Shown: positions 18,046 to 26,310 of the stretch, piece by piece
Numbering within the stretch: position 1 is the first letter of the stretch
Layout of the letters: every line of letters begins with the position of its first letter
Source of the DNA: JASLDZ01 sp964235945
Lineage (GTDB): Bacteria > Pseudomonadota > Alphaproteobacteria > Caulobacterales > Caulobacteraceae
Direction of reading: 5' to 3'
Assembly (NCBI GenBank): GCA_964235945.1
Contig: CAXSDV010000004.1
Span: 34,321 to 98,320 of the forward strand
DNA: 64,000 nt
Translations under genes and position numbers: made by a program
Notes under the pieces: generated by a model
What the model was told of the DNA's origin: nothing
What the model saw: only the letters and a program-made list of their open reading frames with translations
Database searches by the model: none

Positions 18046-19193
18046 GCGACCGCCCCCTCCGCCTGGGCTTTCCCGTCAAGGTGATGGCCCGGCCGGACTT
18101 GAAGTCCAACGACACCCGCGGCTGGCGCAAGTCGCCGCACCTGAAGTGCTCGCTGGAGCACGTGGACAAGGTGCTGGACCACCTGCGCGCCAAGAAGATC
18201 GACATGTACCGCCTGTCGAGCGACCTCGCCCCCTACGCCACCCATCCCGACATGCCGCAGTTCCACGCCATGGTGGCCGAGAGCGACGCGGAGCTTCGGG
18301 CCTTCGGCCGCAAGGCGCAGGAACTCGACATCCGCCTGTCGTTCCACCCGAGCCAGTTCGTGCTGCTCAACAGCCCGAACCCCGAGCTCACCAGGAAGAG
18401 CGTCTGGGACCTCGCCTCCCAGGCCGAGATGCTGGACCGCATGGGGCTGGACGACCACGCGGTGCTCGTCACCCACGTGGGCGGCGTGTACGGCGACTCC
18501 GAGGCCAGCCGCGCGCGCTGGGTGGAGACCTGGCCCACCCTGCCCGAGCATGTGCGCCGCCGCCTGGTGCTGGAGCACGACGACATCCGCTTCTCCGCCG
18601 CCGACGTGCTGTGGATCCACGAGCGCACGGGGGTGCGCTGCGTGTTCGACTACCAGCACCACTGGTGCCTGAACCCCGCCGGGCTCGACATGGTCGAGAC
18701 GCTGAAGAAGTTCCTGGCCACCTGGCCGGACCCGGCGATCCGGCCCAAGGTCCACTTCTCCTCGCCGCGCACCGAACTGCGCGAGGTGGTGCGCGACGTC
18801 AAACCGCCCAAGCCCAAGCCGGGCGCCAAACCCGCCCGCGCGCGCAAGGTCGATCCGGAGGAGATCACCAAGGCTCCGGTGAAGGAGAAGGCGCGCAAGA
18901 AGACGGTGCTGCTGCCGCCGATCTGGACGGGCCACGCCGACTTCACCAACCCCTTCGAGTTCGCCCGCTTCATGCGCGACGCCCAGGGTCTGGAGTTCGA
19001 CGTGATGATGGAGGGCAAGGCCAAGGACGTGTCCCTGCTCAAGCTGCGCCCGGACCTCTTGCGCTACGCGCCGGACGTGGCGGCGCGCTTCGGCGTGTTT
19101 CCCAAGGACGCGGGCGAGCTGGAGGCGCAGGAGCAGGCGCTGGAGGCCGACCACGACCCCGAGCACGACGAGGACGTGGACGAGGCGGCGTGA
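18042..19193 (+). CDS. uvsE: UV damage endonuclease UvdE/UvsE
   Basis: A 383-residue UV damage endonuclease. The TIM-barrel family signature is clear: RLSSDLAPYATHPDM, RLSFHPSQFVLLNSPNP, LVTHVGGVYGD, RLVLEHDDIRFSAADVL, DYQHHWCLNP, and KVHFSSPRTE, with the His, Glu and Asp residues that bind the metals. It nicks DNA 5' of pyrimidine dimers and other lesions. A Lys/Pro/Ala-rich insertion (about residues 250-290) interrupts the last part of the barrel; its position is outside the core motifs. The start ATG at 18042 overlaps the previous stop by four bases. The C-terminal tail is strongly acidic. Confidence 0.93.
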   Translation: MSDRPLRLGFPVKVMARPDLKSNDTRGWRKSPHLKCSLEHVDKVLDHLRAKKIDMYRLSSDLAPYATHPDMPQFHAMVAESDAELRAFGRKAQELDIRLSFHPSQFVLLNSPNPELTRKSVWDLASQAEMLDRMGLDDHAVLVTHVGGVYGDSEASRARWVETWPTLPEHVRRRLVLEHDDIRFSAADVLWIHERTGVRCVFDYQHHWCLNPAGLDMVETLKKFLATWPDPAIRPKVHFSSPRTELREVVRDVKPPKPKPGAKPARARKVDPEEITKAPVKEKARKKTVLLPPIWTGHADFTNPFEFARFMRDAQGLEFDVMMEGKAKDVSLLKLRPDLLRYAPDVAARFGVFPKDAGELEAQEQALEADHDPEHDEDVDEAA

Positions 19194-19219
19194 GCCGCCG
19201 CCGTCCACGTCGCCGGGGG

Positions 19220-19801
19220 TCAGTCGATCTCGTAGTGGATCGGCTTGAAGCTGCCGTTGTTGGACTGCAGCGCCGAGCAGGCGGTCAGCCCCACGACCAG
19301 GTCCATCTCGGCGACGAAGCTCGTGCGGTCGCCCGCGCGGCTCAGCGGCGGCAGCACCTTGAGCTCGCCCGTCGTTCCGTCCACCGGCACGTTCATGAAC
19401 ACGTTGAACGCGCTGGGGATGCGGTCGGGCGCTATGCCGTAGGGCTCCAAGGCCGCGGCCAGGTTGCCGAAACAGCCCCGGTGCGGGTGCTCGTCGCCGT
19501 AGATGATGCGGAAGGTGTCGGCGGAGCAGGGCGTCAGCAGGAAGTCGTGGCGGCCCACCGTGTCCTCCGCGATGCGCAGCATGACGTTGGAGCGGTTGGA
19601 GTAGAGCGGGTCGCCGGTGGTGAGGTAGATGCGGCTGGCGTAGTCCAGCGTGCGCCCCGACGAGACCACCTCGTCCACGTCATGGCGGTTGTAGGCCAAC
19701 AGGTCCGCCACCTGCTCACCGCAGGGGTCGATCACCGTGAGCTTGCGGCCCTTGTCGAGGGTGAAGGCCACGCCCGAGCGGGGCGCGATCTCATGCGGCA
19801 T
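19220..19801 (-). CDS. DUF1989 / urea carboxylase-associated family protein
   Basis: A 193-residue DUF1989 protein. The family signatures are the early GVAFTLDKGRKLTVIDP segment, GEQVADLLAYN, RTLDYASRIYLTTGDPLYSNRS, LLTPCSADTF, and the SAFNVFMNVPV motif. Members are found beside urea carboxylase genes and in B. subtilis as YcgI; the chemistry is not established for most. It overlaps the end of the upstream YqcI/YcgG-type gene by 11 bases, so the pair is co-translated. B. subtilis also keeps ycgI close to ycgG, which supports a shared function. Conserved Cys (TPCSAD) and His residues suggest metal binding. Confidence 0.85.
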   Translation of the reverse strand: MPHEIAPRSGVAFTLDKGRKLTVIDPCGEQVADLLAYNRHDVDEVVSSGRTLDYASRIYLTTGDPLYSNRSNVMLRIAEDTVGRHDFLLTPCSADTFRIIYGDEHPHRGCFGNLAAALEPYGIAPDRIPSAFNVFMNVPVDGTTGELKVLPPLSRAGDRTSFVAEMDLVVGLTACSALQSNNGSFKPIHYEID

Positions 19802-20513
19802 CCTGCGCGCCTTCCGCGTCGTTCATCAGGCCGCGGCTGAAGGGGCAGACCCAGTCCTCGTCCACCGCGCGCCCGCTGTACTGGCGAGCCTCGGACAGCT
19901 CGCCGTGGCGCGCGAGCATGGGATTGACCGAGCCGGACAGGGCCTCGTCGCGCGAGAGGATGGTGGCGCGCAGCTTCTCGTACAGCCCGTCCGCGCGCAG
20001 GCGCTCGAACTGGTCGTGGAGGTTGAACACCATCACCGGCGCCTCGAAGCGGCGCGCGTCGCGGCTCGCATTGGGGTGCAGGCCCACCACGAAGAAGGCC
20101 TCGCCGCCGAAGGACAGGGAGAAGTGCGGGCTGTCGGGCTCCGGCGCGATCCGCGGATCGACCTCGGTCCCGTGCCAGGCGTCCTTGTCGGACAAGGACT
20201 GCACCCGCGCCCACAGGTGGCGCTCGAACTCGGCCTCCGAGAGCGCGCCGGGCCCTTCGAAGATCACCGCGAAGCTCTGGAACAGCTTGGGATCGGCCTT
20301 GTAGCGCGCGGCGAAGGCGTGGAGTTCGGCGTGGATCGGCAGGTCGTTCCACGACGAGGTGATGTCGCGCGCCACCAGCACCTGCATCTGCATCTTGGAC
20401 AGGGCGGACTTGGCCCCCACGCAGGGGAAGTCACGATCGCGGATGAACTCGTGGAACCGTTCGACGATCGGATGCGAGGCGTCGTTCGCCGGCTCGCCGG
20501 TGTGCGTAAGCAT
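19791..20513 (-). CDS. YqcI/YcgG-family protein, GntA-like heme N-hydroxylase family
   Basis: A 240-residue YqcI/YcgG family member. Characteristic stretches are FPCVGAKSAL near residue 31, FEGPGALSEAEFERHLWARVQ, FSLSFGGEAFFVVGLHPNASRDARRF and the end WVCPFSRGL. The guanitoxin enzyme GntA, a heme-dependent arginine side-chain N-hydroxylase, belongs to this family, so a heme-dependent oxygenase acting on an amine or guanidine is a reasonable inference; the substrate here is unknown. It is the first gene of a two-gene unit with DUF1989. Nothing else for guanitoxin synthesis is present. Confidence 0.82.
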   Translation of the reverse strand: MLTHTGEPANDASHPIVERFHEFIRDRDFPCVGAKSALSKMQMQVLVARDITSSWNDLPIHAELHAFAARYKADPKLFQSFAVIFEGPGALSEAEFERHLWARVQSLSDKDAWHGTEVDPRIAPEPDSPHFSLSFGGEAFFVVGLHPNASRDARRFEAPVMVFNLHDQFERLRADGLYEKLRATILSRDEALSGSVNPMLARHGELSEARQYSGRAVDEDWVCPFSRGLMNDAEGAQDAA

Positions 20514-20556
20514 GAAACTCAGGTCGTAGGCGCCCCCCAGGGCGAGTCACCAAAGA

Positions 20557-20581
20557 GAACCGGCCACGCTCCCGCCGGTTC
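20557..20581 (-). terminator. Hairpin after the MOSC gene, possible terminator
   Basis: GAACCGGC (20557-20564) pairs with GCCGGTTC (20574-20581) around a 9-base loop. On the minus strand the hairpin is followed by TCTTTGG, a poor U tract. It lies directly after the MOSC stop and before the YcgG-type gene, so it may separate two minus-strand units. Confidence 0.45.
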
Positions 20582-20583
20582 CC

Positions 20584-21186
20584 TCAAAGGGCGGGGAGCG
20601 GGGTCCAAGGCTGCGGAGGAAGCTCGACCCGCAACGCCTCGCCAACCTCGACCGGGCCGCCCGTCGTCACCACCGACAACACCCCCGCCAGCGGGTTCTC
20701 ACCCCACTTGCCGGGCCCATGGAGCGTCTTCATCAGCCCCTTGCCCAGACGGTCGAGCAGACGGCACGGCGTGCGCTTGCCCGTCAACTCCACGCTCGCC
20801 CCGCTCGGGAACACGAGGCGCGCGCCCAACGGCAGGGACAGGAGGTCGAGCCCGCGCACCAGCACGTTCTCGCCCACCGCCCCCGGCCCGACCGCGAAGC
20901 CGCGCGCGGCCAACTCGTCCATCATCTCGGCGGCGAACAGGTGGACTTGGCGGATGTTGGGCGGCGGGTTCGGCTTGCCCAGGCTCAGGTGCTGGTCGGT
21001 GGCCGCGCAGTGGGCGTCCCCCTCCACGCCCAGGCCCGCCAGCAGCGTGATCCGCGGCCGGGGGACCTTGCTGAAGCCGTGGACCGGACTGAGGCTCAGC
21101 GCCTCCACCCGGCCGCCGGTCGGGACTTGGTGCGCGGGAGCCGTCCCGACGACGCAGTCGAAGTCTGCGGCTTGACCGTCGAACAT
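20584..21186 (-). CDS. MOSC-domain protein
   Basis: A 200-residue MOSC-domain protein. Seen are the VGPGAVGENVLVRGLDL segment, LPLGARLVFPSGASVELTGKRTPC with the conserved Cys near residue 139, and GVLSVVTTGGPVEVGEAL. MOSC domains bind a sulfur or molybdenum cofactor through that Cys; stand-alone members such as YiiM reduce N-hydroxylated compounds with Moco. The start ATG at 21186 has GGGAG six bases upstream. Upstream of the YcgG-type N-hydroxylase family gene on the same strand, an N-hydroxy compound link is possible but speculative. Confidence 0.85.
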   Translation of the reverse strand: MFDGQAADFDCVVGTAPAHQVPTGGRVEALSLSPVHGFSKVPRPRITLLAGLGVEGDAHCAATDQHLSLGKPNPPPNIRQVHLFAAEMMDELAARGFAVGPGAVGENVLVRGLDLLSLPLGARLVFPSGASVELTGKRTPCRLLDRLGKGLMKTLHGPGKWGENPLAGVLSVVTTGGPVEVGEALRVELPPQPWTPLPAL

Positions 21187-21576
21187 GGCGCGCTCCCGCG
21201 ATGCGATGACGCCCAAGCTTTGGCGCCCCGCGCCCGCCGGCGGCGCCCGTCCAATCAGCGCACCCCGCTCCCCGGAGGGAGTCACATCGCCGCAGGCCCG
21301 CCCAAGCGGATGCGACCGGGGATCGCGGGCGCGAAAGGCCGTCGCGCTTGGCCTGCTCGGCCTCGCAGGCGGCGCGCTTGGACGACCCGGCGATGGGAAC
21401 GGCGCGGGCGCTCGGGCGCGCGGAGCGCAGCTTCCGGAGAACGTCGATCGCAGAGGGGGGCGGACGTGCGGGCCGTCATGACGCGCCGTTACGGCGTACG
21501 TGAACCCGACCCCGCCCGTTCAGCGCCGCCTACGGCGATCGGCGGTCGGTGCGGTTGAAAACCGCGGGGCGGCGGC
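21187..21576. other. 390-base intergenic region without a convincing gene
   Basis: This gap lies between the MOSC gene (minus) and the end of the tonB-like gene (minus). Short open frames exist on both strands, including one at 21185-21481 with a short hydrophobic run, but none has a good Shine-Dalgarno, family motif or natural boundary. A single GANTC site (GAGTC, about 21285) is present. I see no RNA gene, strong terminator or mobile element remnant. Confidence 0.5.
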
Positions 21577-22523
21577 TCAGCGGGCGTCGCCCGGGCCGTC
21601 GTCGTCGACGGCGAAGTCGTAGGGGATGGTGATCGTGGTCTCCGCAGGGCGGCCGTCGATGCGCAGGGGGCGGAAGCGGAAGAAGCGGGACAGGTCGAGC
21701 GCGGCGCGGCCGAAGCCCTCGCCCGGAGGCGTTTGCGACAGCACGCGGCAGCCGTCGACGCGGCCGTTCGTGCGCTCGCGGCAGCGCAGCACCACCGATC
21801 CACCGCGGCCGGCCTCGTAGGCGGCTCGGGGGTAGCGGCGGTCCACCTCCTCGCCCTGCGGCCAGTCCATCCAGTCCGGGTCGGCCAAGCCCGAGCCGCC
21901 CGGGCCGCCCGGGCCGGAGCCCGCGCCCACCCCCTGCGCCCCCGTCCCGGCGGAGGCGCCCGCCCCGGTCACGGGCGAAGCGGGCGCGGGGCCGACGGGT
22001 GCGGCCAGGACGGGCGGCGGGATGGGGAGGGGCTCCACCGGCGTGGGCGGGAGAACCCGTGGGGACGGCGCCCGCCGAGGCTGCGGACGGGGCGAGGCCG
22101 GGCGGGCGCNNNNNNNNNNNNNNNNNNNNNNNNNNNNNNNNNNNNNNNNNNNNNNNNNNNNNNNNNNNNNNNNNNNNNNNNNNNNNNNNNNNNNNNNNNN
22201 NNNNNNNNNACCCGTGGGGACGGCGCCCGCCGAGGCTGCGGACGGGGCGAGGCCGGGCGGGCGCGCTTGGGTGCGGAGGCGGGGGAGCCGCCCGCCCGGC
22301 GGCGCGGGGCGTGGGGCGGCGGGACGGGGGGCGGCGGCGCCAGCGCCAAGGTCAGCGGAGGCGCCGGGCGCAGGGCGGGCGCGTCCCCGCCCGCGAAGGC
22401 CAGCGCCAGGGCCAGCAGGCCCGCGTGGATCAGGAGAGCCGCCGCCAGGGCCGACGCGTCGCGCCGCACGCGCCGGCGCGGGCCGGGCGCGGAGGTGGCG
22501 AGGACGGACGACGCGACGGTCAT
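21577..22523 (-). CDS. TonB-like energy transducer, split by an assembly gap
   Basis: The N-terminal part (from ATG at 22523) has a basic start, one membrane segment (ASALAAALLIHAGLLALALAF) and a Pro-rich stretch. The C-terminal part has a TonB C-terminal domain (YPRAAYEAGRGGSVVLRC, VLSQTPPGEGFGRAALDLSRFFRFRPL). Between them are 100 N flanked by identical 55-base copies. The two parts are in different frames as written, but removing the N run plus one copy (155 bases) puts them in one frame and gives a 263-residue protein, a normal TonB size. TonB couples the proton gradient via ExbB/ExbD to outer-membrane receptors. It follows ccrM by 56 bases; no ExbBD genes are in the window. Confidence 0.82.
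22055..22264. repeat. 55-base exact direct repeat flanking a 100-N gap (assembly artefact)
   Basis: Bases 22055-22109 and 22210-22264 are identical and flank N bases 22110-22209. The placement at the two contig ends, the round N count and the frame restored by collapsing the copies all indicate two contigs with an unmerged overlap rather than a biological duplication. Confidence 0.9.
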
Positions 22524-22579
22524 GCCGCCTCAGATGACGACGGCCGATCCCATCCGCCAGCGGGCGACCGCGGCTGCGC

Positions 22580-23656
22580 TCAGGCCAGGCCCGCGCGGAG
22601 CTGGGCGCGCAGGCCGTCGATGGGCTGGAGGCCGCGGTCGGTCTTCATGTGCCAGAAGGTCCAGCCGTTGCAGGCGGCGGCCTGGTCGACCATGGCGCCC
22701 AGCTTGTGGATGGAGCCGTGCAGCTCGCCCGCGATCAGGCTGCCGTCCGCGCGCACCTGGGCGCGACGCGACCCCTTGGGGCAGTAGAGCTCGTCGCCCG
22801 CGCGCAAGAGGCCCGCCTCGATCACCATGCCGAAGGGGATGCGCGGCTCGTTCTTCTTGGAGCCGGTGACGCCCGCCTGCTCGGGCGGCAGGGGCACGAC
22901 CTGCGCGATGCGCCGGCGCGCGACCTCCGCATAGCCGGGGTCGCGCTCGATGCCGATGAAGCGGCGGCCCAGGCGCTTGGCCGCCGCGCCCGTGGTGCCC
23001 GAGCCGAAGAAGGGGTCCAGCACCACGTCGCCCGGCCGGGTGGAGGCCAGCAGCACCCGGTGCAGCAGCGCCTCGGGCTTCTGGGTGGGGTGGGCTTTCC
23101 TGCCGTCCTCGCCCTTGATGCGCTCCTCGCCGTTGCAGATCGGCAGGAGCCAGTCCGAGCGCATCTGCAGGTCGTCGTTGGCGACCTTCAGCGCGTCGTA
23201 GTTGAAGGTGTAGCGGCGCTGGCCGCGCGACTTGGCCGCCCAGATCAGCGTCTCGTGGGCGTTGGTCAGGCGCGTGCCCTTGAAGTTGGGCATGGGGTTG
23301 GACTTCCTCCACACCACGTCGTTGAGCAGCCAGTAGCCTTGGTCCTGCAGGGTCGCGCCCAGGCGGAACACGTTGTGGTAGCTGCCGATCACCCAGATGG
23401 CGCCCTCGTCCTTCAGCACGCGCCGGCAGGCGGCGAGCCAGGCGCGGGTGAACTTGTCGTACTCCTCGAACGAGCCGAACTTGTCCCAATCGTCGTCCAC
23501 CGCGTCGACACGGCTGTTGTCGGGGCGGTGCAGGTCGCCGCCGAGCTGGAGGTTGTAGGGCGGGTCGGCGAAGACGAGGTCGACCGACCGCTCGGGCAGG
23601 CGCGCCAGCGCCTCCAGGCAGTCGCCCTCGATGATGGTCCCGGCCGCGTCGCTCAT
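22580..23656 (-). CDS. ccrM: Cell-cycle DNA adenine methyltransferase CcrM (GANTC)
   Basis: A 358-residue beta-class N6-adenine methyltransferase. DPPY is near residue 31, before the SAM-binding DPFFGSGTTG (about residue 218), which is the beta-class order. The 80-residue C-terminal extension (RAGDELYCPKGSRRAQVRADGS through NGWTFWHMKTDRG) is typical of CcrM and takes part in recognition of GANTC. In Caulobacter CcrM remethylates the chromosome at the end of replication and is degraded by Lon. The start ATG at 23656 has GGAGG seven bases upstream. Gene order clc-ccrM-tonB on the minus strand, with rnhB just upstream of clc. Confidence 0.95.
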   Translation of the reverse strand: MSDAAGTIIEGDCLEALARLPERSVDLVFADPPYNLQLGGDLHRPDNSRVDAVDDDWDKFGSFEEYDKFTRAWLAACRRVLKDEGAIWVIGSYHNVFRLGATLQDQGYWLLNDVVWRKSNPMPNFKGTRLTNAHETLIWAAKSRGQRRYTFNYDALKVANDDLQMRSDWLLPICNGEERIKGEDGRKAHPTQKPEALLHRVLLASTRPGDVVLDPFFGSGTTGAAAKRLGRRFIGIERDPGYAEVARRRIAQVVPLPPEQAGVTGSKKNEPRIPFGMVIEAGLLRAGDELYCPKGSRRAQVRADGSLIAGELHGSIHKLGAMVDQAAACNGWTFWHMKTDRGLQPIDGLRAQLRAGLA

Positions 23657-23710
23657 GCCCGTCCTCCGCCGAGGGAGTCTGGGTCGCTCGTGGTTAAGGC
23701 GAGATGACCG
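23657..23710 (-). promoter_or_regulatory. ccrM leader with GANTC site and CtrA-like half site
   Basis: The 54 bases before ccrM contain one GAGTC (23675-23679), a target of CcrM itself, and a TTAAC on the minus strand (complement of GTTAA, 23693-23697) with a poor upstream partner (GTCA) at the CtrA spacing. In Caulobacter, ccrM is controlled by CtrA and by methylation of GANTC sites in its leader. Site functions here are inferred from that precedent. Confidence 0.45.
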
Positions 23711-25546
23711 TTAGTCGCCGCCGACCAGGCCGCGGCTGGCCTTGTCGAGCTCCTCCGCGTAGCGGCGGGTGGCGTAAGCCTCGGTGAGCAGGCCCACCAC
23801 CCGGCGGTCCTCCGCGTTGTCGACCACCGCCAGGGTCTCGGCCTCCGCCCGGTCGAACAGGCTCATGGCGGTCTTGACGTTCATGTCGGGCAGGAGCGCC
23901 GACTCCTTGAGCTTCGCCAGGTCCGACACGCGGGTGGTGTCCTTGGCCGCGTCGCGTTCGGCGGCGAACGCGTCGGCCATGGCCACCACGCCCAGGTAAT
24001 GCGACGCCTCGTCCACCGCGACCACCACGTGGCGCGAGCCCAGCGGCACGCTGCGGCGCAGTTCGGCCAAGGTGGCCGAACCGTCCATCACCCGCACGTC
24101 CGAGCGCATCAGCTTGCCCACGGTGAGGTTGCGGATCCAGCCCACGTCCGCCGCGGAACGTATGGTTTCGCCGCGCAGGTGCAGCCGCCAGGTCGAGAAC
24201 GAGTAGCCGAAGGTTTCACGCACAGCGAGGCTCGTGCCCACGCAGGCGGTGAGCACCGCGGCGGTGAGGCCCAGGTCGCCGCTGGTCTCGAGCACCAGGA
24301 AGCTCATGGTCAGCGGCCCGCCCACCACCGCCACCGCCAGCGTGCCCATGCCCGCCAGCATGCAGGCGGCGGGGTCCAGGCCGTACTCGGGCAGGAAGTG
24401 GGTGAAGCCCTGGCCGAACAGCTTGCCGGTCAGGGCGCCGATGAACAGGGACGAGAAGAACAGGCCGCCGCGGAAGCCGGAGCCCAGGCTCACCAGCGCC
24501 GCCAGCATCTTCAGGCCGATCAGCCCCAGCATCACCTTGGCGGGCAGGGTCACGCCCAGGTCCCGCCCCATGGCCCCGTGCCCCGCGGCCAGCACCTGAG
24601 GGGTGATCAGGGCGAGGCTTCCCACGATCAGCCCCCCCAGCGCCGGGCGCGCCCAGGGCGGCAGGCGCGAGGCGGCGAAGGCGCGCTCGGTCATCTCCAC
24701 CCCGCGCATCAGGGTCACGCCCAGTCCCGCCGAGATCAGCCCGAGCCCCAGGATGACGAGGTAGTGGGAGGGGTGCAGCGGATAGACCTGCACCGCGTGG
24801 AAGGCGTAGGGGCTGCCGCCCAGCGCCTGGGCGGTCAGCCAGGCGGCGAGGGAGGCGGACATCACCGCCGCCACGTTGCCCACGGTGTAGACGCCGATGA
24901 CCAGCTCGAAGGCGTAGAAGGCCCCGGTGATGGGCGCGCCGAAGGCGGCGGAGATGGCCCCGGCCGCGCCCGCCCCCACCATCACGCGCAGGTCCGCCCG
25001 GCGCAGGTTCAGGGTCAGCCCCAGCCGGCTGGCCAGGCCCGAGCCGATCTGGGTGTAGCCCGCCTCCAGCCCGACGGACGCGCCGCAGCCGTTGGAGAGC
25101 AGGGTCTGCAGGCTGACCAGCACGCTGTCGCGCAAGGACATGCGCCCGCCGCGCAGGGCGTTGGCCTCCACCGGGTCGACCGGCGTGCGCGCCCGCGCCC
25201 AGGTGCGCCAGAGTTCGGTGAGGCCCAGCAGCGCGCCGCCCGCCGCCGGCGCCAGCAGGACGCGCCAGGGGTCGAGGTGGGTGGAGGCGCTGAGCCGCTG
25301 GTCGACGGGGATGCCGAACAGCAGCACGTGCAGCGCCTGGCTGACCAGGCTCATGCCCGTCACCGAAGCGCCCGCGCCCATGCCCACCAGGGCGGCCACC
25401 AGCGCCAGCACCACCTCCGAGGAGCGGACGAGGCCGCGCAGCCTCCCCATCGCGCCCAGGGCTTCGGCCGGCAGGTGCAGGCGCAGGGGGACGCCGACGC
25501 CCGCGGCGGCGCGCGCGCGCAGGCCGGCGTCGTCGGCCGCGGTCAC
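23711..25546 (-). CDS. ClC-family chloride channel/transporter with C-terminal CBS pair
   Basis: A 611-residue ClC protein with about ten or more membrane segments. The gating Glu lies in GLEAGYTQIGSG, the third filter region in GSGFRGGLFFSSLFIGA, and a further family segment in AGMGTLAVAVVGGPLTMSFLVLE. Residues from about 455 form two CBS domains in the cytoplasm, which may bind nucleotides. It exchanges chloride for protons or conducts chloride. The start is GTG at 25546, overlapping the rnhB stop as GTGA; a start at the later ATG (MGRLRG) would lose 30-odd residues. The filter's usual F-x-P is FSS here. Confidence 0.9.
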   Translation of the reverse strand: MTAADDAGLRARAAAGVGVPLRLHLPAEALGAMGRLRGLVRSSEVVLALVAALVGMGAGASVTGMSLVSQALHVLLFGIPVDQRLSASTHLDPWRVLLAPAAGGALLGLTELWRTWARARTPVDPVEANALRGGRMSLRDSVLVSLQTLLSNGCGASVGLEAGYTQIGSGLASRLGLTLNLRRADLRVMVGAGAAGAISAAFGAPITGAFYAFELVIGVYTVGNVAAVMSASLAAWLTAQALGGSPYAFHAVQVYPLHPSHYLVILGLGLISAGLGVTLMRGVEMTERAFAASRLPPWARPALGGLIVGSLALITPQVLAAGHGAMGRDLGVTLPAKVMLGLIGLKMLAALVSLGSGFRGGLFFSSLFIGALTGKLFGQGFTHFLPEYGLDPAACMLAGMGTLAVAVVGGPLTMSFLVLETSGDLGLTAAVLTACVGTSLAVRETFGYSFSTWRLHLRGETIRSAADVGWIRNLTVGKLMRSDVRVMDGSATLAELRRSVPLGSRHVVVAVDEASHYLGVVAMADAFAAERDAAKDTTRVSDLAKLKESALLPDMNVKTAMSLFDRAEAETLAVVDNAEDRRVVGLLTEAYATRRYAEELDKASRGLVGGD

Positions 25547-26229
25547 GCCGCCTTGTTCCGCGCGTCGAGCGTCCCGCCCTCCAGCAGGGTGCGGACCGGG
25601 GCCCAGCCGCGGCGGTGGATGGGCGACGGGCCCAGGCGCAGCAGCGCCTCGACGTGGACGGGCGCGTGGTAGCCCTTGTGGGCGGCGAAGCCGTAACCCG
25701 GGTGCGTCCTGTCCATCTCGGCCATCAGGCAGTCGCGCGCGGTCTTGGCCAGGATGGAGGCGGCGGCGATGGACAGGCACAGGGCGTCGCCGCCCACCAC
25801 CGTCCTCACCGGGCAGGGCAGAGGGAAGCGGTAGTTGCCGTCCACCAGGGCGAAAGCCGCCACCGGGCTCAGCGCCGACACCGCGCGGCGCATGGCCAGC
25901 CCGGTGGCGTGCAGGATGTTGAGCTCGAAGATCTCGTCCACGTCCGCGAAGGCCACAGCCCAGGCGACGGCCGCCGCCTTGATCTCGAGCTCCAGCGCCT
26001 CGCGCGCCTTGGCCGACAGCTTCTTGGAGTCGTCCACGCCCGCGGGGATGCGGCGCGGGTCGAGGATCACCGCCGCGGCGCAGACGGGGCCCGCCCAGGG
26101 ACCCCGCCCCGCTTCGTCCACTCCGCACACGGGACCGTCGTGCTCCAACTCCAAGCGCAGGGTCGGCGCGGGCCGGGGGACGGGGCCGCGCGCCTTGGAG
26201 GCCGAGTCGGAGGGGGTCGCTCTGGGCAC
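25543..26229 (-). CDS. rnhB: Ribonuclease HII
   Basis: A 228-residue RNase HII. The catalytic VDEAGRGPWAGPV is near residue 35, followed by DSKKLSAKARE, ALVDGNYRFPL and GDALCLSIAAASILAKTARD, which bring the four acidic residues together; the C-terminal HKGY is present. It removes ribonucleotides misincorporated into DNA and RNA primers. A Pro/Arg-rich extension of about 30 residues precedes the domain. The neighbourhood rnhB-clc-ccrM is consistent with the ccrM-rnhB proximity I recall from Caulobacter. Confidence 0.93.
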   Translation of the reverse strand: MPRATPSDSASKARGPVPRPAPTLRLELEHDGPVCGVDEAGRGPWAGPVCAAAVILDPRRIPAGVDDSKKLSAKAREALELEIKAAAVAWAVAFADVDEIFELNILHATGLAMRRAVSALSPVAAFALVDGNYRFPLPCPVRTVVGGDALCLSIAAASILAKTARDCLMAEMDRTHPGYGFAAHKGYHAPVHVEALLRLGPSPIHRRGWAPVRTLLEGGTLDARNKAA

Positions 26230-26310
26230 GTCCCGATCTACGCTCCCGGGCCGGCCGGCGGAACCCGTCGAGGAGGCCGGACCGCGCGGGACGCCGTGAA
26301 GCGGCCCAGG

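Noticed and set aside
21185..21481. Possible small gene on the plus strand with a hydrophobic run (ALGLLGLAGGALG)
   Set aside because: No Shine-Dalgarno, overlaps the MOSC start, and the rest is low-complexity Gly/Arg sequence.
22055..22264. Direct repeat flanking the N run, read as a mobile element or duplication
   Set aside because: Exact copies at both contig ends and the frame restored by collapse point to an assembly artefact.
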